A stretch of DNA of 64,000 bases from Gallaecimonas sp045291545 (GTDB lineage Bacteria; Pseudomonadota; Gammaproteobacteria; Enterobacterales; Gallaecimonadaceae), in the NCBI RefSeq assembly GCF_045291545.1, contig NZ_CP149514.1, positions 2,418,001 to 2,482,000 on the forward strand. Direction: 5' to 3'. Both the position numbers and the translations under genes were made by a program. The stretch's first letter is position 1. Each line of letters opens with the position of its first letter. Positions 17,066-25,001 of this stretch are shown here, piece by piece. The notes under the pieces are model-generated. The model saw only the letters and a list, made by a program, of their open reading frames with translations. It was not told the origin of the DNA and made no database searches.

Positions 17066-17767
17066 TCAGGCGGCGCCTTTGGCAGTCGCTATAAAGTCTG
17101 CCAGGGTGCAGGCAATCAGCAGGCCGTCGTCAGTACCATCGAAACTGGCCAGCGCTTGCTGGCAGCGCTCGGTGCCAATATCTTCGCGACGCTGCTGCAG
17201 TAGCTGGCGGGCATAATCCACGGTGAACTCAGGGTGCCCCTGAAAAGCCATGATCCGGGTGCCCAAACGAAAGGCAGCAATGGGGCAAAAGTCACTACTG
17301 GCTAAAACCTCAGCACCGGCCGGCAGGCGCAGCACCTGATCGCGGTGGCTGGCAATCAGGGCAAACTGGCCATTGGCCGCTGCTTGCCAGTGGTAATAAT
17401 GAAGACCCACTCCCCAGCCCTTTGCACTACGTCCTACCTTGCCGCCCAGCGCTTCGGCCAGCAGCTGATGACCAAAGCAGATGCCCAGCAAAGTGCTCCC
17501 CGCCTGGTAGCGCTGGCGAACATACTCACGTAGCGTCACCACCCAGGGCTGGTCACTGAAGGCATCGGCTTTTGAGCCGGTGATCAGCAGCGCATCATAG
17601 GCATCAGGGTTAGGAGGGTAGACGCCGCTTATCACTGAGAAAATGTCGCTTTCCAGAGCCACACCGGCACTAGCGAATAGCTGTTGGAACATCATCCCAT
17701 AGCCCTGGTAACGGGTAGCCAGGTCGCCACTGAGGATGTCGGTTTCAAGAATAGCCAGTTTAAGCAT
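17066..17767 (-). CDS. Class I glutamine amidotransferase-like protein
   Basis: A 233-residue stand-alone GATase1 protein. The triad is complete: Cys97 in GICFGHQLLAEALGG, His178 and Glu180 in FQGHPEF. It resembles the GMP-synthase-type amidotransferase domain but has no synthetase partner nearby; relatives are often annotated as YfeJ-like or as gamma-glutamyl amine hydrolases, so it may hydrolyse glutamine or a gamma-glutamyl compound. The start MLKLAILETD opens the conserved beta strand; no good Shine-Dalgarno is seen. An aldehyde dehydrogenase gene lies upstream on the same strand with a terminator in between. Confidence 0.82.
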   Translation of the reverse strand: MLKLAILETDILSGDLATRYQGYGMMFQQLFASAGVALESDIFSVISGVYPPNPDAYDALLITGSKADAFSDQPWVVTLREYVRQRYQAGSTLLGICFGHQLLAEALGGKVGRSAKGWGVGLHYYHWQAAANGQFALIASHRDQVLRLPAGAEVLASSDFCPIAAFRLGTRIMAFQGHPEFTVDYARQLLQQRREDIGTERCQQALASFDGTDDGLLIACTLADFIATAKGAA

Positions 17768-17825
17768 GGTAAGAGGTACTGAGGGCGGTACGGCGATTAT
17801 CGATGTGAAATGACCCGGATAAAAG

Positions 17826-17851
17826 AAAAAAGGCGCCACCACTGTGGCGCC
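17826..17851 (-). terminator. Rho-independent terminator after the aldehyde dehydrogenase
   Basis: Read on the minus strand, GGCGCCAC and GTGGCGCC pair perfectly around AGTG and are followed by TTTTTTC. It lies 17 bases past the aldehyde dehydrogenase stop and separates that gene from the amidotransferase. Confidence 0.9.
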
Positions 17852-17867
17852 AAAACACAGAGAGCTT

Positions 17868-19388
17868 TTAGAAGAAACCTAACGGCTTCTGATCAAAGCT
17901 CTGCAGCACACACTTGGTTTGCTGGTAATGGTCCAGCATCATCTTGTGGGTTTCCCGGCCAATACCGGAACGCTTGTAGCCACCGAAAGCGGCGTGCGCC
18001 GGGTACAGGTGATAACAGTTGGTCCATACCCGGCCGGCCTGAATACCACGGCCCAGCCGATAAGCACGGTTAGCATCCATGGTCCAGACACCGGCTCCAA
18101 GGCCAAAGCTGGTGTCATTGGCAATCGCCAGCGCTTCGGCTTCATCCTTGAAGGTGGTAATGGCCAGCGTCGGGCCAAAGATCTCCTCCTGAAAAACCCG
18201 CATGCTGTTGTTGCCTTTGAGCATGGTCGGCTGCACATAAAAACCACTGCCCAACTCACCGCCTAACTGCGCTCGCTCACCACCGAGCAGCACCTCAACC
18301 CCTTCCTGGCGGCCAATATCCATGTAGGAGAGGATCTTATCCAGTTGCTGCTGCGATGCCTGGGCACCGATCATGGTGTCGGTATCCAGCGGGTTGCCTT
18401 GCTTGATTTGTTTGGCTCGCGCCAGCGCTTTTTCCATGAAGGCGTCATAAATGGACTCGTGGATCAGCGCCCGCGACGGGCAGGTACAGACTTCACCCTG
18501 ATTAAAGAACGTCATCAGCAGGCCCTCAATGCATTTGTTGAGGTAGTCTTCGCCGTGGTCCATGACATCTTCAAAATACAGATTGGGGGATTTACCGCCC
18601 AGCTCAAGCGTCGCCGGGATCAGCCGTTTGGCGGCATTGGCCATAATTTTGGAGCCCACCGGGGTCGAACCGGTAAAGGCTATTTTGGCTATGCGCTCAG
18701 AGCTGGCCAGAGCTTCCCCGGCCTCACCACCAAGGCCATGAACAACATTCACCACCCCTGGGGGCAACAGGTCGCCAATCAGCTCCATCAGCACACAAAT
18801 GGAAGCCGGGGTTTGCTCAGCAGGTTTGAGTACCACACAGTTACCGGCCGCCAGTGCTGGCGCCAGTTTCCAGGCCGCCATCAATAGCGGGAAGTTCCAG
18901 GGAATGATCTGGCCCACCACGCCATAGGGTTCGTGGTAGTGATAGGCCACAGTGTTGTGATCAATTTCGCTGATACTGCCTTCCTGGGCACGGATGCAGC
19001 CAGCGTAATAGCGGAAATGATCCACCACCAGCGGCACATCGGCGTTGACCGTTTCCCGCACTGACTTACCGTTGTCCCAGGTTTCAGCGACCGCCAGCAT
19101 TTCGATGTTCTGCTCAATACGGTCGGCAATTTTCAGTAACAGGTTAGAGCGCTCTGTTACTGACGTCAGGCCCCAGGCTGGCGCCGCCTTATGGGCGGCA
19201 TCAAGCGCCAGGTTAATGTCATCGGCATTGCTACGCGGTACCTGGCAGAACACCTGTCCGGTAACTGGAGTGACGTTATCCATATAACGGCCAGCTACCG
19301 GTGGCCGCCACTGGCCGCCGATGAAGTTGTCATACTTTGCTTTGAAGTTAACCAGCGCTTCAGGCTGGCCCGGTTGTGCGTAAATCAT
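17868..19388 (-). CDS. NAD(P)-dependent aldehyde dehydrogenase (AldB/ExaC type)
   Basis: Oxidises aldehydes such as acetaldehyde to carboxylic acids. The 506 residues fit the AldB/ExaC group (about 506-512). Signatures are IIPWNFPLLMAAWKLAPALA (coenzyme site), FTGSTPVG, the general-base Glu in LELGGKSPN, the catalytic Cys301 in NQGEVCTC (two cysteines, typical of this subgroup) and EEIFGPT. The C-terminal segment AFGGYKRSGIGRETHKMMLDHYQQTK is also group-typical. An AraC regulator is transcribed divergently 157 bases away and probably controls it. The gene is followed by its own terminator. Confidence 0.9.
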   Translation of the reverse strand: MIYAQPGQPEALVNFKAKYDNFIGGQWRPPVAGRYMDNVTPVTGQVFCQVPRSNADDINLALDAAHKAAPAWGLTSVTERSNLLLKIADRIEQNIEMLAVAETWDNGKSVRETVNADVPLVVDHFRYYAGCIRAQEGSISEIDHNTVAYHYHEPYGVVGQIIPWNFPLLMAAWKLAPALAAGNCVVLKPAEQTPASICVLMELIGDLLPPGVVNVVHGLGGEAGEALASSERIAKIAFTGSTPVGSKIMANAAKRLIPATLELGGKSPNLYFEDVMDHGEDYLNKCIEGLLMTFFNQGEVCTCPSRALIHESIYDAFMEKALARAKQIKQGNPLDTDTMIGAQASQQQLDKILSYMDIGRQEGVEVLLGGERAQLGGELGSGFYVQPTMLKGNNSMRVFQEEIFGPTLAITTFKDEAEALAIANDTSFGLGAGVWTMDANRAYRLGRGIQAGRVWTNCYHLYPAHAAFGGYKRSGIGRETHKMMLDHYQQTKCVLQSFDQKPLGFF

Positions 19389-19545
19389 GCTGCTTTCCTC
19401 TGCTTTTTATTGATCTCTGCACTACTATCAACCGAGGCTCGACGCACCTCTTGCCTGAGGGTGGCAACCGCTTGACTGACAAACTCATCGGGCCAGTTGA
19501 CCTTGACGTTCTGGTTAAGGTGAATTTCTTGCCAAGGAGATCGCC

Positions 19546-20454
19546 ATGCAAATGCTACAGCGGCTCAATATGCAGGCCAGACGCCGCGAAGCCGTGGAAA
19601 ACCGCCTGCGCTTTCACGGCTCAGAAGTGGAGCTGGCGGTCTACGATACTTACGAACCGGCCGAACAGGTGGCCTTGCGTTCAGACAACGTGCTGTATTG
19701 CGCCATGCTCTCTGGCACCAAAAGAATGCACGGCGTGACTGACACCCCAGAGCTTTTCCTGCCCAGTGAATCCTTTGTACTGGCCCCCGGCCAGCCGGTG
19801 TACATTGATTTTCCCGACGCCCGCCCCGATACCCCGACCACCTGCATCGCCATTGATATCAGCCCACAACGCATTCAGGCAGTCGCTGACCGGCTCAATC
19901 AGCAGCCGCGGGCATTTGCCCCCTATCAGTACAACCCACATGCCGTGCATTGTCGCCACAGCCACGATACGCAACGTTTACTGGAACGGCTGGTGCACAG
20001 TTTCATTGAGCCTCAGCCTGAACGAGAACTGTTGATTGACCTGCAACTGACCGAGCTGGTGATGCGGCTGTTGCGCCAGCAAAGCCGGGAACTGTTGCTC
20101 TCGTCACTGCAACGCGGCCATATTCATCACGGCCTGTTGGCCGCCATGGAGGCCATTGCCCAGCGCTTGTCACAGCCACTGAATATGGATTGGGTCAGTA
20201 CCCAGGCCTGTATCTCCAAGGCTCAGCTATACCGCTTGTTTAAACAGGAGCTGGGGGTGACCCCCGGTGAATACCAACAGCAGCGACGGTTGGCGCTGGC
20301 TCAGCAGTGGCTGACAGAAGGCCAGCGCAGTATTACCGATATTGCTTTTGAACTGGGCTATTTGAGCTTGTCGCACTTTAACCGCCGTTTTAAAGCAGCG
20401 ACTGGCTGTAACCCCAGTCAGTACCGGCGGCACCGTAGCCTGCCCGGCCAGTAA
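19546..20454 (+). CDS. AraC-family transcriptional regulator
   Basis: A 302-residue DNA-binding regulator. The N-terminal part (to about 170) is the ligand-sensing cupin-like region found in AraC_N proteins, and the last 100 residues form the double helix-turn-helix, with ISKAQLYRLFKQELGVTPGEY in the first and ITDIAFELGYLSLSHFNRRFK with GCNPSQYRR in the second. An AAGGAG site precedes the ATG. It is divergent from the aldehyde dehydrogenase gene, which suggests it activates that gene in response to an alcohol or aldehyde, by analogy with known pairs. No operator could be picked out by eye. Confidence 0.88.
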   Translation: MQMLQRLNMQARRREAVENRLRFHGSEVELAVYDTYEPAEQVALRSDNVLYCAMLSGTKRMHGVTDTPELFLPSESFVLAPGQPVYIDFPDARPDTPTTCIAIDISPQRIQAVADRLNQQPRAFAPYQYNPHAVHCRHSHDTQRLLERLVHSFIEPQPERELLIDLQLTELVMRLLRQQSRELLLSSLQRGHIHHGLLAAMEAIAQRLSQPLNMDWVSTQACISKAQLYRLFKQELGVTPGEYQQQRRLALAQQWLTEGQRSITDIAFELGYLSLSHFNRRFKAATGCNPSQYRRHRSLPGQ

Positions 20455-20491
20455 CGGTTATGCTGGCCGGCAAAACCAAGGAGCCCGGCCT

Positions 20492-21025
20492 ATGAAACGT
20501 CGTTTAACCCTGCTGTGTGCTGCCCTCATCCTCAGCGGCTGTGCTCAGCTCAGCCAGCTGGTCAGCTACAGCCTGACGCAGCAGGAATTGACCCAGCGCC
20601 TGAACCAACGCCTGGGGAATTGGAGCCAGGACCTGGGCCAGCATATTGGCCTTAATACCCACATCGATGATGTGCAACTGACGCTGCAGGACAACCAGGC
20701 CAGGCTCAAACTGGCAGGCGCGGCATCACTCAGCGGCCTGCTGAAAATGGTCCCCGTATCACTGAAGCTGGATATTCAGGGCCGCCCGTCACTGGAAGGT
20801 AAGGCTGTTTATTTGCGCGACCTCAAGATCCTCGATGCCCGCGCGGATGTACTGGGCTACGGCGGCAAACTGGGTCCCAACGCCGCCAGCCTACGCCACT
20901 GGCTGACCGGCTACCTTGACCAGCATCCGATCTATCGCCTGCCTAGCGACAGCCCCTGGGCTCAGGTTCCCGTGAACATGGCAGTACAACAAGGCAAGTT
21001 GGTGTTTACCCCGCAAAGCCCATAA
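20492..21025 (+). CDS. DUF1439 lipoprotein (YceB-like)
   Basis: A 177-residue predicted lipoprotein: MKRRLTLLCAALILSGC gives a lipobox with Cys17. The mature domain has the DUF1439 pattern, starting with SYSLTQQELTQRLNQRL and alternating beta strands (LTLQDNQARLKLAGAASLSG; LKLDIQGRPSLEGKAVYLRDLKI), which suggests an amphipathic lipid-binding fold like the YceB/SRPBCC-type envelope proteins. Function unproven. It lies 37 bases after the AraC gene on the same strand but may have its own promoter. It ends at a bidirectional terminator shared with hemE. Confidence 0.82.
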   Translation: MKRRLTLLCAALILSGCAQLSQLVSYSLTQQELTQRLNQRLGNWSQDLGQHIGLNTHIDDVQLTLQDNQARLKLAGAASLSGLLKMVPVSLKLDIQGRPSLEGKAVYLRDLKILDARADVLGYGGKLGPNAASLRHWLTGYLDQHPIYRLPSDSPWAQVPVNMAVQQGKLVFTPQSP

Positions 21026-21054
21026 AAAAAACCCCGCCGAAGCGGGGCTGTTTT
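21024..21054. terminator. Bidirectional terminator between the DUF1439 gene and hemE
   Basis: CCCCGC and GCGGGG form the stem around CGAA. The left flank is AAAAAAAA, which gives hemE (minus strand) a long U-run; the right flank CTGTTTT gives a weaker run for the plus-strand lipoprotein gene. Confidence 0.88.
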
Positions 21055-22117
21055 AACGGTGATACGGACGGGATAAACGCCCGACAGCATCGATAAATAC
21101 ACCGGCATGAGCAGGGTCCACATCCGGGTGAATACCGTGGCCCAGGTTAAAGACATGGCCACTGCCATGGCCAAAGCCAGCGAGAATGCGCGCCACTTCC
21201 GTTTCAATCGCCGCGGCGGGTGCGTAGAGCATACTTGGGTCCATATTGCCCTGAAGCGCCACTTTGTCACCGATACGGCGCCGGGCATCCGCCATGTCGA
21301 CAGTCCAGTCCAGGCCAACGCCATCACAGCCGGTAGCAGCAATATCTTCCAGCCATAAGCCACCACCTTTGGTGAACAACACCACCGGCACCTGGCGGCC
21401 GTCATGTTCGCGGATAAGCCCATCGACAATCTTATGCATGTAACGCAGCGAAAATTCCTGGTATGCCGGGCCAGAAAGGACGCCACCCCAGGTATCAAAA
21501 ATCTGCACCGCCTGGGCACCGGCTTTGATCTGGGCATTAAGATAAAGGATCACCGCGTCAGCCAGTTTGTCGAGCATGGCGTGCGCAACCGCCGGCTCAC
21601 TGAACAGTAATTTTTTGATCTTGGTAAAGGCCTTGCTGGAACCGCCTTCCACCATATAGGTGGCCAGCGTCCAGGGGCTGCCGGAAAAACCAATCAACGG
21701 TACCTGGCCGTCCAGTGCACGACGAATGGCCCGCACGGCATCAGTCACATAACCCAGCTCCAGCTCAGGATCGGGTACCGGCAAGGCGGCGACATCAGCC
21801 GCGCAGGTAATAGGGCGCTGAAATTTCGGCCCTTCACCGGTCTCAAAGTACAGACCCAGCCCCATGGCATCAGGGATGGTCAGAATGTCAGAGAATAAAA
21901 TCGCCGCATCCAGCGCAAAGCGACGCAACGGCTGCAAGGTGACTTCACAGGCCAGCTCGGTATTTTTGCACAGGTCCATGAAGCTGCCCGCCTGCGCTCG
22001 GGTGGCTTTATACTCGGGCAGGTAACGGCCGGCCTGACGCATCATCCAGACCGGTGTCTGATCCACCGGTTGGCGCAGCAAAGCTTTGAGGTAGCGGTCG
22101 TTTTTCAGCGCTGACAT
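21053..22117 (-). CDS. hemE: Uroporphyrinogen decarboxylase
   Basis: Decarboxylates the four acetate side chains of uroporphyrinogen III to give coproporphyrinogen III in haem synthesis. The 354 residues match the E. coli enzyme. The N-terminal fingerprint PVWMMRQAGRYLPEY and the second signature GFSGSPWTLATYMVEG are both present, as are the catalytic Asp region ILFSDILTIPDAMG and the C-terminal FNLGHGIHPDVDP. It follows nudC on the same strand with a 73-base gap, and rsd is divergent from nudC, the same set as E. coli rsd-nudC-hemE but with rsd pointing the other way. Confidence 0.97.
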   Translation of the reverse strand: MSALKNDRYLKALLRQPVDQTPVWMMRQAGRYLPEYKATRAQAGSFMDLCKNTELACEVTLQPLRRFALDAAILFSDILTIPDAMGLGLYFETGEGPKFQRPITCAADVAALPVPDPELELGYVTDAVRAIRRALDGQVPLIGFSGSPWTLATYMVEGGSSKAFTKIKKLLFSEPAVAHAMLDKLADAVILYLNAQIKAGAQAVQIFDTWGGVLSGPAYQEFSLRYMHKIVDGLIREHDGRQVPVVLFTKGGGLWLEDIAATGCDGVGLDWTVDMADARRRIGDKVALQGNMDPSMLYAPAAAIETEVARILAGFGHGSGHVFNLGHGIHPDVDPAHAGVFIDAVGRLSRPYHR

Positions 22118-22190
22118 GGCGGTGCAATTCCCCTGACAATAAAAAGTGCCGGCATTGTATCAGGTGTTGCCGGGCAAAGACTGTTCCACA

Positions 22191-22991
22191 TCAATCCAGC
22201 TCTGCACGGATCTCGGCGATGGCCGCGTCCAGCAGGGTACGGGCAATAGTCCCCTGGGTCGGGATCGGTGGCAGATCGTCAATATCAAACCATTGTGCAT
22301 CCAGTAGCTCGTTGGTATCGATAGCTATCTCACCACCGGCATAATCGGCAATAAAGCCAATCATCATTGAATGCGGAAAAGGCCAGTTCTGCGAACAGTG
22401 ATAGCGCACATTGCTGACGCTAATGGCCGTTTCTTCCATGACTTCGCGCCGTACCGTTTCTTCCATGGACTCTCCCGGCTCGGTAAAGCCAGCCAGGGTT
22501 GAATAGACACCATTGCGGTGGCGCTGAGAGTGCCCCAGTAACAGCTGTCGGCCTTTTTTGACAGCGACAATCATGGACGGTGACAAGCGGGGATAGGCCC
22601 GGTGCTGGCACTGGTCACAGTGACAGGCAATTTCTTCCTGCACCACTCGCATACGCGCCCCGCACTGGCCACAAAAACGGTGGGTGCGAAAAAACAGCGA
22701 CAACTGCAAAGCCCGGCCAGCCAGTTGAAAGTGCTCAGGCTCGTTCATCAATTGCCGCAGGCTGGTAAATTCCCCCACCGGTGGTGCCTGATGCCAGTCA
22801 TGCCACTCCAGCAGCCAGGCCGTTTGGCCATTAAGCTCCCCAACTCTTACCGCAGTACTGTGTTCATCCCACTCATCCAGTGGCGGCAAATGCAGCTGCC
22901 CCTGGTCATTGAGCAAAATCTGTTCACCCCGAACAATCAGCCTGATCGCCTGTTCTGGCAGCGTTGATACCTTTTGATACAGCTCCGACAT
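22191..22991 (-). CDS. nudC: NAD-capped RNA hydrolase / NAD+ diphosphatase
   Basis: Nudix hydrolase that splits NAD(H) and removes NAD caps from RNA 5' ends. In the 266 residues the zinc ribbon is visible as CGQC (Cys107, Cys110) and CDQC (Cys125, Cys128), followed by the Nudix box GFTEPGESMEETVRREVMEE (about 168-187) and the NudC-type SQNWPFPHSMMIGF. The start MSELYQKV is set by AAGGAG seven bases upstream; the frame is open further but the extra sequence overlaps rsd antisense and is not conserved. It lies upstream of hemE on the same strand. Confidence 0.93.
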   Translation of the reverse strand: MSELYQKVSTLPEQAIRLIVRGEQILLNDQGQLHLPPLDEWDEHSTAVRVGELNGQTAWLLEWHDWHQAPPVGEFTSLRQLMNEPEHFQLAGRALQLSLFFRTHRFCGQCGARMRVVQEEIACHCDQCQHRAYPRLSPSMIVAVKKGRQLLLGHSQRHRNGVYSTLAGFTEPGESMEETVRREVMEETAISVSNVRYHCSQNWPFPHSMMIGFIADYAGGEIAIDTNELLDAQWFDIDDLPPIPTQGTIARTLLDAAIAEIRAELD

Positions 22992-23099
22992 CTTGAGCTC
23001 CTTGCGGAAAAGAGTTGATCCTGCCCCCCCTTTTGATCTGAATATAGGGGTAGACACGGCAGTTGTTTGCCTAACCGGCCCGAAACAAGGGAGACCATT

Positions 23100-23570
23100 A
23101 TGTTCACCCAACTGGAACAAGCCAAACAAAAATGGGGTGGTAGCAGCGACATTATTGACCGTTGGCTGACAAGCCGCCGGCAACTGTTAGTCAGTTACTG
23201 GGCGCTGGCTACCAATGCCCCCAGCGGCCGCGCAACCTTGCCGGAAGCAGAGCGGGTGGCTGAATTTTCGGATCTGCTGATGGATTATGTCTCTGCCGGC
23301 CACTTCGAGGTCTATGAACGCATAGTCTCTGGCTGCGAGCGCCATGGTGGTAATTGTTTGGCCCAAACCCAGCGCTTATACCCGCACATTGCCGAAACCA
23401 CCCAGCAGGTATTGCGCTTTAATGACCGTTACGCCGAACTGCAAAGCGACGACAGCCTGCTGGAACTGGATGCTGATCTGTCGAAACTGGGCGAAGCACT
23501 GGAACAGCGCTTCGAGTTAGAAGACAAACTGATCGCCACTTTACATCAACATCAAGCAACAACAGCCTGA
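23100..23570 (+). CDS. rsd: Regulator of sigma D (anti-sigma-70 factor)
   Basis: Binds the housekeeping sigma-70 in stationary phase and shifts RNA polymerase toward alternative sigmas. The 156-residue helical protein matches the Rsd/AlgQ family: IIDRWLTSRRQLLVSYW near the N terminus, LMDYVSAGHFEVYERI in the middle and KLGEALEQRFELEDKLI near the end. The start MFTQLEQ is preceded by AAGGGAGACC. It is divergent from nudC-hemE and closes at its own terminator, so the reb operon downstream is transcribed separately. Confidence 0.93.
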   Translation: MFTQLEQAKQKWGGSSDIIDRWLTSRRQLLVSYWALATNAPSGRATLPEAERVAEFSDLLMDYVSAGHFEVYERIVSGCERHGGNCLAQTQRLYPHIAETTQQVLRFNDRYAELQSDDSLLELDADLSKLGEALEQRFELEDKLIATLHQHQATTA

Positions 23571-23594
23571 GCTGGCATGAAACCGTTGTGAAAG

Positions 23595-23617
23595 GCACCC
23601 GCAGGGTGCTTTTTTTA
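23595..23617 (+). terminator. Rho-independent terminator after rsd
   Basis: GCACCC and GGGTGC pair around GCA and are followed by seven Ts. It insulates rsd from the R-body genes that begin 139 bases later. Confidence 0.88.
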
Positions 23618-23755
23618 TGCCTTCTGGCTACCTGCCCGGCGCAATGATGCCTAATATGCAACCACCAGCAGCATTATGACAGCAAATGAGTTTCCAAATG
23701 GGTGATAAACGAGCTATTGTCTATTTCAAAGTGCTTGTCATCGCAAGGAACTGCT

Positions 23756-24025
23756 ATGCCTCAGGAAACACCGGCAACAGATACTGATACAACAGTATCA
23801 TCTGATTTTAGCACCATCGCTGAATCACCGGCTCAGGCACTGGCCTCTTATTACCACTCGCTTAGTAATGCCCTTGGCCAGAGTGCACACAATGCCGTGT
23901 CAGCCCAGCAACAGCAGAATATTGCAGCGCAGGCCACAACCACAGAGGCCGTAACCTTGCTGCTCGGCATTGCCCCCCAAACCGCTCAGCAATATCCCGG
24001 TAACGTACAGGATGAAACCCCATGA
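23756..24025 (+). CDS. R-body (Reb) structural-type protein, first gene of the operon
   Basis: An 89-residue protein that I read as a RebB-family R-body subunit paralogue. It shares with the third gene of the operon the core pattern SPxQA (24-28), then a Tyr/Ser-rich helix, then NAVSAQQQQN (46-55) and a closing TLLLG. R-bodies are coiled protein ribbons, first known from Paramecium endosymbionts, that extend on a trigger and can burst membranes; RebA, RebB and RebD form the ribbon in Caedibacter. The start MPQETPATD has AAGGA upstream. The stop overlaps the next ATG as ATGA, implying translational coupling. Which of RebA or RebD it corresponds to cannot be told. Confidence 0.75.
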   Translation: MPQETPATDTDTTVSSDFSTIAESPAQALASYYHSLSNALGQSAHNAVSAQQQQNIAAQATTTEAVTLLLGIAPQTAQQYPGNVQDETP

Positions 24026-24234
24026 CAACGCCCGAGACGCCCCCAGCGGAACAGCCGCACACACCAGAGGCTACGACACACGACGCGGAATCCGCCATGG
24101 TTGAAGCCGAGCGCCAACTGACAAGCCCTGAGCCAACGGCAAGTAATGAAGTGCTCGCTATGCAGGCAGAGGCACAAGCAATGCAAGCAGAAGCACAGGC
24201 CATACAGGCAGAAACGGCAGCAAATCACCAGTAA
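24022..24234 (+). CDS. Small Gln/Ala/Glu-rich protein of the reb operon
   Basis: A 70-residue, very polar protein of unknown family, coupled to the preceding reb gene by an ATGA overlap. The N-terminal half is rich in Pro, Thr and Glu (TTPETPPAEQPHTPEATT) and likely disordered. The C-terminal half is three tandem heptads, AMQAEAQ, AMQAEAQ and AIQAETA, which predicts a short regular helix or coiled coil. It has no RebB core pattern. Caedibacter loci also carry a small non-ribbon gene, rebC; this may play an equivalent accessory role, but there is no sequence basis for calling it RebC. Confidence 0.65.
   Translation: MTTPETPPAEQPHTPEATTHDAESAMVEAERQLTSPEPTASNEVLAMQAEAQAMQAEAQAIQAETAANHQ
24157..24219 (+). 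repeat. Three tandem 21-bp repeats inside the small reb-operon gene
   Basis: Three consecutive 21-base units encode the heptads AMQAEAQ, AMQAEAQ and AIQAETA. The units differ at several third positions, so the protein repeat is better conserved than the DNA, which suggests selection on the helix rather than recent slippage. Confidence 0.8.
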
Positions 24235-24295
24235 CGGATGGATAAGGCTGCCCATAGCCCTGTCCAATACTTAACCCCTAAGCAAGGAACGAGAA

Positions 24296-24535
24296 ATGGC
24301 AATTCCAACACCCGTCAACGGTCAGATCACCGATGCAATTACCCAAACCAATATCTCTGTGGTTGGCTCCTCACCGGGCCAGGCCATGAGTGTGATTTAT
24401 CAAAGCACAGCGCAAGCCATCTCGCTGAGTATGCAAAACTCGGTTTCCAACCAACAGCAAACCAACGAGCTGGGAATGGCCATACTGACGCGCTGCGTTC
24501 ATGCCCTGACCGGTGACAATAGTCACCAGAAATAA
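24296..24535 (+). CDS. rebB: RebB-like R-body protein
   Basis: The most typical R-body protein of the four, 79 residues, close to RebB in length and pattern: VNGQITDAITQTNISVVGSS near the N terminus, SPGQAMSVIYQSTAQAISLS in the middle and NSVSNQQQTN (48-57), then a Thr-x-x-V-x-x-L-x-G close. RebB is a main subunit of the ribbon that rolls up in the cytoplasm. AAGGAACGAGAA precedes the ATG. It sits 61 bases after the small heptad-repeat gene and 11 bases before the fourth gene, in one transcription unit. Confidence 0.82.
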   Translation: MAIPTPVNGQITDAITQTNISVVGSSPGQAMSVIYQSTAQAISLSMQNSVSNQQQTNELGMAILTRCVHALTGDNSHQK

Positions 24536-24546
24536 CAGGCTCCGAT

Positions 24547-24897
24547 ATGAGTGATACGACGTCTATAAACGACCAGATCCTTGACGCAGTTAAAGCCCTT
24601 AATGCGTTCAGCAGCAGTGACACCGCCAGTTTCACTGCGGGGCTGGCTCGTCAGGCCTTGGTACAGTCAGTGGTACTGGCAATGCAGGATGCCGTTGCTG
24701 CCCAGCAGCGTAACTACCTGCTGCGCCAAGCGCTGACCACTAGTATTGCCAAGCATGCCCTGGCAGCTTCTTCGGCAGAAGAAGCCATGCAGATCGTTGA
24801 GCCTCACCTTGTTGGTGATGACATTGCAAAAACACTCAAGGATCTCAGCACGTTGTTAGAGGAACTGGACGCAAAGGCAAAATCGGCAACGGTTTGA
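24547..24897 (+). CDS. R-body (Reb) family protein with C-terminal extension, fourth gene of the operon
   Basis: A 116-residue protein with a RebB-like core: INDQILDAVKALNA near the N terminus (compare ITDAITQTN of the third gene) and MQDAVAAQQRN (46-56) in place of NSVSNQQQTN, followed by a helical LLRQALTTSIAKHAL. Unlike its neighbours it has about 40 extra C-terminal residues, acidic and helical (LKDLSTLLEELDAK), which might cap or nucleate the ribbon. It is the last gene before a strong terminator. Assignment to the Reb family rests on the shared pattern and on context, and is less sure than for the third gene. Confidence 0.72.
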   Translation: MSDTTSINDQILDAVKALNAFSSSDTASFTAGLARQALVQSVVLAMQDAVAAQQRNYLLRQALTTSIAKHALAASSAEEAMQIVEPHLVGDDIAKTLKDLSTLLEELDAKAKSATV

Positions 24898-24915
24898 TTG
24901 GCGGCTTTTACTGGG

Positions 24916-24948
24916 ACACCGGCGCTGGCGCGCCGGTGTTTTATTTTC
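24916..24948 (+). terminator. Strong terminator closing the reb operon
   Basis: ACACCGGCGC and GCGCCGGTGT form a 10-bp perfect stem around TGGC, followed by TTTATTTTC, starting 19 bases after the last reb stop. Confidence 0.9.
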
Positions 24949-25001
24949 TCGGCCGCTAAGGCTTCGCTGAGCCCTAGCCTCAAGCACATCCGGCAACAGG
25001 T

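Noticed and set aside
23682..23708. Weak flagellar-sigma-like promoter (GCAAATGA-N11-GGTGATAA) before the reb operon
   Set aside because: The -10 half matches GCCGATAA in six of eight bases, but the -35 half matches TAAAGTTT poorly. Not enough to claim FliA control.
24157..24219. Three 21-bp tandem repeats considered as a CRISPR or VNTR
   Set aside because: No spacers lie between the units, and they are in frame and encode a heptad helix; it is a coding repeat.
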